Shown piece after piece: positions 5,805 through 8,904 of a stretch of 8,904 nt of DNA (positions are counted from its first letter, which is position 1; the number at the start of each line of letters is the position of its first letter). Origin of the DNA: an uncultured Bacillaceae bacterium (GTDB lineage: Bacteria > Bacillota > Bacilli > Caldalkalibacillales > Caldalkalibacillaceae); assembly GCA_937967685.1 (NCBI GenBank), contig CALBTX010000163.1, positions 1 to 8,904 on the forward strand. The letters are read 5' to 3'. Position numbers and translations under genes: made by a program. The notes beneath the pieces were generated by a model, which saw only the letters and a list, made by a program, of their open reading frames with translations, was not told the origin of the DNA and did not search any database.

Positions 5805-7467
5805 ACCATATGTCCCTCCCTTTCGAGTTGTCACTTTCCAGTTGAATGCATTCATGGATCGTCTCGACACCTTCGGCTAACTTATCCCTGCGGCGCAGAT
5901 CATCAACCAACTTCAGGCGGGGACCTAAGACAGACTGCGCCCAGGCCAGTGCCTCCAGATGATCGCCCAGAATGAGTGCTTCCACTTCATTCCCCGTATG
6001 GATGTTGTTTGCTTTCTGTTTGTTTCGTTGGAGGACGTTCGGCCCCTGAATATGTTCGATTTTCAATCCCGATAATGCCGCAATGGCTTGGGCTTTCGGC
6101 GGGACCGCCAAATGCTCATAACCGATTTTGGCCACGGCTTCTTTGGTCATCGCATGAGGAACGGCCGTCAAGGAGGAATATTTCAGCCTGGACATCGCCA
6201 GCGTACGATTCAAAAACGCTTTGGCCATGCTCACATAGTCAATCATGGCCGAGCTTTTTAAATAAGGCCGTATGTTATTGAGTACAAGATCAGCCTCGCT
6301 GCAGGCCAGGATAAAAGGCTTTAACTCTTCAGCCGTAAAAACGATGTCCCCATCCAGAAACAACAGGATGTCACCGGCCGCTTCCCTCGCTCCAATCGCC
6401 CGGCCTACATCATGTCCCAAGCGCTGATTAAAAAAAATGCCTTTGACTTCATGTTCCGTACAAATGGACCGGGTGCGATCAGAAGAACCGTTTTCGACAA
6501 CGATAATCTCAAGCGGCTGTAGAGCCTGCACTTGTTTCAGTAAAGGCCCGAGTGTTGCTTCTTCATTAAAGGCGGAAATGATGACCGAACAAGATTGTAT
6601 CGCGTCGCCCGGCGGATTTGTTGGTGGTTTCGGCTTGACCAAACAATCACTGATCTGCTGGACCATCTGCATATATTTCCTACTCCAAGTCGGGGCGGCC
6701 CATTCCCTCAGTCTGTTCCCGTCCTGAAAACCGGATCTGACTCCCTTTGTTTGCATCACGTAAGCGAGGGCTTCGGCATGATCGCCGATAATCAGCTGTT
6801 TGAGTCTCCGCCTGTGCTTCCGCTTTCTGTTTTTTCTTTTATTGTGTTTGGCGACGTTGATCTTGCGGAACTTTTTCACGGTCAGACCAGATAAGACGGC
6901 CTTGCTCAAAGCTTTGGGCGGAACGCTTAACAAGGTGTAACCGATCGTCTCCAGCGCCCTTCGGCTCAGGGCGTGTGGAACGGCGGTCAGCGAACTGCCC
7001 CCAAGATCTGCTCTTCCCAAACAGCGGTTGAGTAACCTTTTGGCCTGGGATGTCGAATGAATGCGCTTTTTGGACCGATAGCCGTTATATCCATTGAGAA
7101 CGACATCGTTGCCTTTGATGACTTCCAGACAAAAAGCTCTCAATTTGGCCGCGGGAAGGACAAAGTCGCCGTCAATGAATAAGATGACATCCCCTTTGGC
7201 ATGCTTTGCTCCGATCGCCCGGCCAACGTCATAGCCGAGCGTTTCTTTGATGGCCAGCACCTTGGCTCCCTCCGCTTGAGCCACTTGTTCCGAACGGTCG
7301 ACACACCCGTTACAAACGGCAATAATTTCTGTGCGCTTGGATATTTTTTGGGCTTCACGAATGACGTGACCTAATGTGCTGTACTCATTACTCGCCGGAA
7401 TGACCACCGAGACAAGCGCCTTGTCCAATAAACTTTGTACAGCACGATGACGATCATCCTTGTGCAT
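5791..7467 (-). CDS. Tandem GT2 glycosyltransferase with two duplicated GT-A modules
   Basis: This encodes 558 residues from the ATG at 7467, with AAAGGTG 9 nt upstream; a GTG at 7479 is in frame. About twice the size of a GT2 domain, it contains two modules. Module A (residues 17-240) has 'SVVIPASNE' (20-28), 'CNGCVDRS', 'LGYDVGRAIGA' (77-87) and the DxD metal motif DGD at 99-101. Module B (290-515) repeats these with DGD at 372-374. Also repeated are 'SLTAVPHA' (159-166; 432-439), 'VPPKA' (182-186; 455-459) and 'GDHxEALA' (228-235; 501-508). The offset is 273 residues from the NG-x-x-DR element to GDH. Module A alone carries a strongly basic stretch at 198-223. Both modules keep the metal motif, so both may be active, transferring two sugars in succession. 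There is no membrane span. The true N terminus is uncertain because of the upstream reading frame ending inside this gene. Confidence 0.9.
   Translation of the reverse strand: MHKDDRHRAVQSLLDKALVSVVIPASNEYSTLGHVIREAQKISKRTEIIAVCNGCVDRSEQVAQAEGAKVLAIKETLGYDVGRAIGAKHAKGDVILFIDGDFVLPAAKLRAFCLEVIKGNDVVLNGYNGYRSKKRIHSTSQAKRLLNRCLGRADLGGSSLTAVPHALSRRALETIGYTLLSVPPKALSKAVLSGLTVKKFRKINVAKHNKRKNRKRKHRRRLKQLIIGDHAEALAYVMQTKGVRSGFQDGNRLREWAAPTWSRKYMQMVQQISDCLVKPKPPTNPPGDAIQSCSVIISAFNEEATLGPLLKQVQALQPLEIIVVENGSSDRTRSICTEHEVKGIFFNQRLGHDVGRAIGAREAAGDILLFLDGDIVFTAEELKPFILACSEADLVLNNIRPYLKSSAMIDYVSMAKAFLNRTLAMSRLKYSSLTAVPHAMTKEAVAKIGYEHLAVPPKAQAIAALSGLKIEHIQGPNVLQRNKQKANNIHTGNEVEALILGDHLEALAWAQSVLGPRLKLVDDLRRRDKLAEGVETIHECIQLESDNSKGRDIWCENV
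5814..5823 (-). promoter_or_regulatory. Ribosome binding site that sets the CgeB-like start at GTG 5804
   Basis: AAAGGGAGGG on the coding strand lies 9 nt before the GTG at 5804, inside the last codons of the tandem GT2 gene. The start thus gives a 14-nt overlap, typical of coupled operon genes. Confidence 0.75.
6799..6876 (-). other. Lysine/arginine-rich patch within module A of the tandem GT2
   Basis: Residues 198-223 of the tandem GT2 protein contain 16 Lys/Arg plus two His in 26 positions (core KRKNRKRKHRRR). The aligned part of module B, 273 residues further on, has only three Lys/Arg. It could contact an anionic glycan, RNA or membrane, or be a flexible surface insertion. None of these is shown by the sequence. 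Confidence 0.7.
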
Positions 7468-7495
7468 GGGGGACAACACCTTTAAAAATGGCCAT
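7454..7495 (-). CDS. Short 13-codon reading frame overlapping the start of the tandem GT2 gene
   Basis: The ATG at 7495-7493 is preceded, 4 nt upstream, by AGGTGATC (7500-7507), an eight-base perfect match to the Bacillus 16S anti-Shine-Dalgarno. It reads MAIFKGVVPHAQG and stops at 7454, past the tandem GT2 ATG. The frame differs from the GT2 frame by one base. A run of five C (7468-7472 on the coding strand) lies just before the GT2 ATG; with four C the two frames would join as MAIFKGVVP-MHKDD. It may be a coupled leader peptide, or the true GT2 N terminus split by an indel. Confidence 0.45.
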   Translation of the reverse strand: MAIFKGVVPHAQG

Positions 7496-7518
7496 TCGAG
7501 ATCACCTTTTTTAACATA

Positions 7519-8778
7519 TTATTTTTGGCTTAAAATGGAACGGCACTTATCCAGCGCCTTCTTTAGAACGCCTTCATCGTTTTCGTAATCATCTATCAAG
7601 CGTCGAGCCGTTAAATCCCATGAATGATGTTGAAGCACGTGTTCCCGGGCATTTTGCCCCATTTGCTCCCTTTTTTCAGGGTCGGACAACAGTTCTCTCA
7701 GCGCTCCGGCCAACTGATCGACGTGCCGTTCTTTAGGAACGAGAATCCCGGTACGCTGATCGACAATCACTTCAGGTATCCCTCCTGTACGGGTGGCAAT
7801 GACGGGCAGCCCGCTGGCCATCGCTTCAAGATTGACCAGGCCAAAAGCTTCCTTATCCAGGGAGGGACAAACGAACAGATCGCTCAGTCGATACCAGTCG
7901 GGCAGGAGCTGATGGGAGACGTGCGGTTGAAAAAAAACGGTGTCCGGCATCGAAGACACGAGCCGCTGCACTTTGCGCACATAAGCGCTTTGTTTGTTTT
8001 TACCGTAACGGCTGGAGCCGATAATCATTAGTTTTGCCTGCGGAAAATCTCCTCGGATTTGCTGCATCGCTTGCAGGAGATGGTGAACGCCTTTCATTTT
8101 CAGCAAGCGCCCGACATAAAGAATCACCGTTTTGTCTTTTAAAAGGTGCAACCATTCACTTTGCATGGGAGAAACATTTTGTGCGGGGAGGGCGTCTACC
8201 ACTGCTTGCTGCGGAGGGTGCGCAGGAGTAAAATAAGCGGCATTCACCCCTAAATGATTGACCAAGATTTTGGCATCTAGATCCGGGAAACGGTCCAGCA
8301 CATAGTTTTTCAAAAAATGACTGTTGACGACAATTCTCATACACTGACGGAACGCTTTTTTTAATGTTTCGTGTTTGATGCGTTTGGGGGATATATACTT
8401 CACGGAATGGAGCACCAGCCATATCTGGGCTTGAGGCAGTACTTGTTTGATGTGCGACACGATCCGGGGTCGATTTTCCACTTGAAAGTATGTTGAAGGA
8501 TACTGCTTAATATACTCTGTCAATTGCGATCTGTAAGCTTTCCTGGAGGAAGCGTCCAGTTGCACAAATTTCAACCGCTCAGACGGAAAAGAGACGCGGG
8601 GCACAAAAGGAATTTGCTCCAGAGAAGGCGCCGTGTTCGGACGTTTGCGGCCAATAACGGTCACATCGAACGCTTGTGCCAAATAAGGAAGAAGATTCAT
8701 AATGCAAATCTCGACAGAGCTGGAAATGGTTGATGGAATGGGGTATGTTCCGGGTGTCACAATCGTTAAGGTTGGCAT
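7519..8778 (-). CDS. GT4-family glycosyltransferase, CotSA/YtcC-like
   Basis: This encodes 419 residues, normal for GT4, from the ATG at 8778 (MPTLTIVTPGTYPIP). The reading frame stays open to the window edge, and an ATG at 8850 would add 24 residues, but that ATG lies inside a tandem DNA repeat. The 8778 start fits the family, although the GGAGGG at 8794-8799 is 15 nt away and only GGTGGA lies closer. It transfers a sugar from a nucleotide donor, retaining configuration. 'YVGRLLKMKG' (221-230) has donor-phosphate Arg/Lys (R224, K229). 'IIGSSRYGKNKQSAYVRKV' (252-270) resembles the CotSA loop. 'EAFGLVNLE' has the full E-x7-E pair (E310, E318), followed by 'MASGLPVIATRTGGIPE'. No membrane segment. 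It is the first gene in the visible operon, 51 nt before the next. Spore-surface function is inferred from CotSA/YtcC resemblance; acceptor unknown. Confidence 0.88.
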   Translation of the reverse strand: MPTLTIVTPGTYPIPSTISSSVEICIMNLLPYLAQAFDVTVIGRKRPNTAPSLEQIPFVPRVSFPSERLKFVQLDASSRKAYRSQLTEYIKQYPSTYFQVENRPRIVSHIKQVLPQAQIWLVLHSVKYISPKRIKHETLKKAFRQCMRIVVNSHFLKNYVLDRFPDLDAKILVNHLGVNAAYFTPAHPPQQAVVDALPAQNVSPMQSEWLHLLKDKTVILYVGRLLKMKGVHHLLQAMQQIRGDFPQAKLMIIGSSRYGKNKQSAYVRKVQRLVSSMPDTVFFQPHVSHQLLPDWYRLSDLFVCPSLDKEAFGLVNLEAMASGLPVIATRTGGIPEVIVDQRTGILVPKERHVDQLAGALRELLSDPEKREQMGQNAREHVLQHHSWDLTARRLIDDYENDEGVLKKALDKCRSILSQK

Positions 8779-8822
8779 GATGGATCCACCATTCCCTCCA
8801 ACCTGTTCCACCACATCCGATG

Positions 8823-8904
8823 CTGACAGCACTTTCGATACGGACTGCATATCGGTACTGACAGCACTTTCGATACGGACTGCATATCCGGTACTGACAG
8901 CACT
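8823..8904. repeat. 35/36-bp tandem direct repeat upstream of the first gene, running off the window
   Basis: Unit 1 (8823-8857, 35 bp) and unit 2 (8858-8893, 36 bp) are identical except for one extra C in unit 2 (ATCGGTA versus ATCCGGTA). The first 11 bases of a third unit (8894-8904) reach the window edge. Each unit boundary carries a 13-bp imperfect dyad: ATGCTGACAGCAC at 8820-8832, then GTACTGACAGCAC at 8855-8867 and 8891-8903, with centres 35 and 36 bp apart. The unit lengths are too short and spacer-free for a CRISPR. Operator-like iterons, a repeat expansion, or an assembly edge artefact are possible. Confidence 0.8.

Noticed and set aside
7487..7496. Perfect palindrome AATGGCCATT
   Set aside because: It is ten bases long, overlaps the ATG of the short reading frame, and is likely to occur by chance.
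8779..8850. Longer start for the CotSA-like gene at ATG 8850
   Set aside because: The extra 24 residues are encoded by the tandem repeat and have no counterpart at the usual GT4 N terminus, which begins at MPTLTIVTPG. The repeat looks more like upstream DNA.
8823..8904. CRISPR-like array
   Set aside because: The units abut with no unique spacers and no cas gene is present. It is a simple tandem repeat.

Overview
The window looks like a piece of a Bacillaceae (spore-forming Firmicutes) chromosome. It has strong AAGGAGG-type ribosome binding sites, GTG as well as ATG starts, intermediate GC, and two proteins that resemble spore-surface glycosylation enzymes: a CotSA-like GT4 and a CgeB-like glycosyltransferase. 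No genus can be named from the sequence alone. No tRNA, rRNA, transposase, phage gene, CRISPR array or plus-strand gene was found.

All eight full genes lie on the minus strand, so transcription runs from the right edge to the left. In that order they are: a CotSA-like GT4 glycosyltransferase (7519-8778); a protein carrying two GT2 glycosyltransferase modules in tandem (5791-7467); a CgeB-like glycosyltransferase (4809-5804); a DegT/DnrJ/EryC1 sugar aminotransferase (3688-4800); a Gfo/Idh/MocA sugar dehydrogenase (2600-3691); an SDR NAD-dependent sugar epimerase/dehydratase (1644-2603 at most); a short GT-B glycosyltransferase (586-1566); and a 139-residue DNRLRE-like beta-sandwich protein (94-513). 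A ninth gene may begin at the left edge (1-26). Junctions from 7467 down to 2594 are tight (overlaps of 4 and 14 nt, a gap of 8 nt), which indicates one operon. The last three genes are separated by gaps of about 70-80 nt.

Together the genes suggest assembly of a surface glycan containing an amino sugar. The dehydrogenase would make a 3-keto sugar nucleotide, the aminotransferase would aminate it, the epimerase would supply a second sugar or an isomer, and five glycosyltransferase modules in four proteins would build the chain. The small beta-sandwich protein could be a structural partner or acceptor on the spore surface. Sugar identity and spore localisation are inferences. No N-acetyltransferase, nucleotidyltransferase, flippase or polymerase is present.

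Points that merit checking: a 13-codon reading frame with the best ribosome binding site in its gap, ending inside the tandem GT2 gene and separated from it in frame by one base at a C5 run; the 273-residue internal duplication with a very basic patch in only one copy; a 35/36-bp tandem repeat carrying operator-like dyads before the first gene; and two mutually exclusive hairpins before the DNRLRE-like gene.
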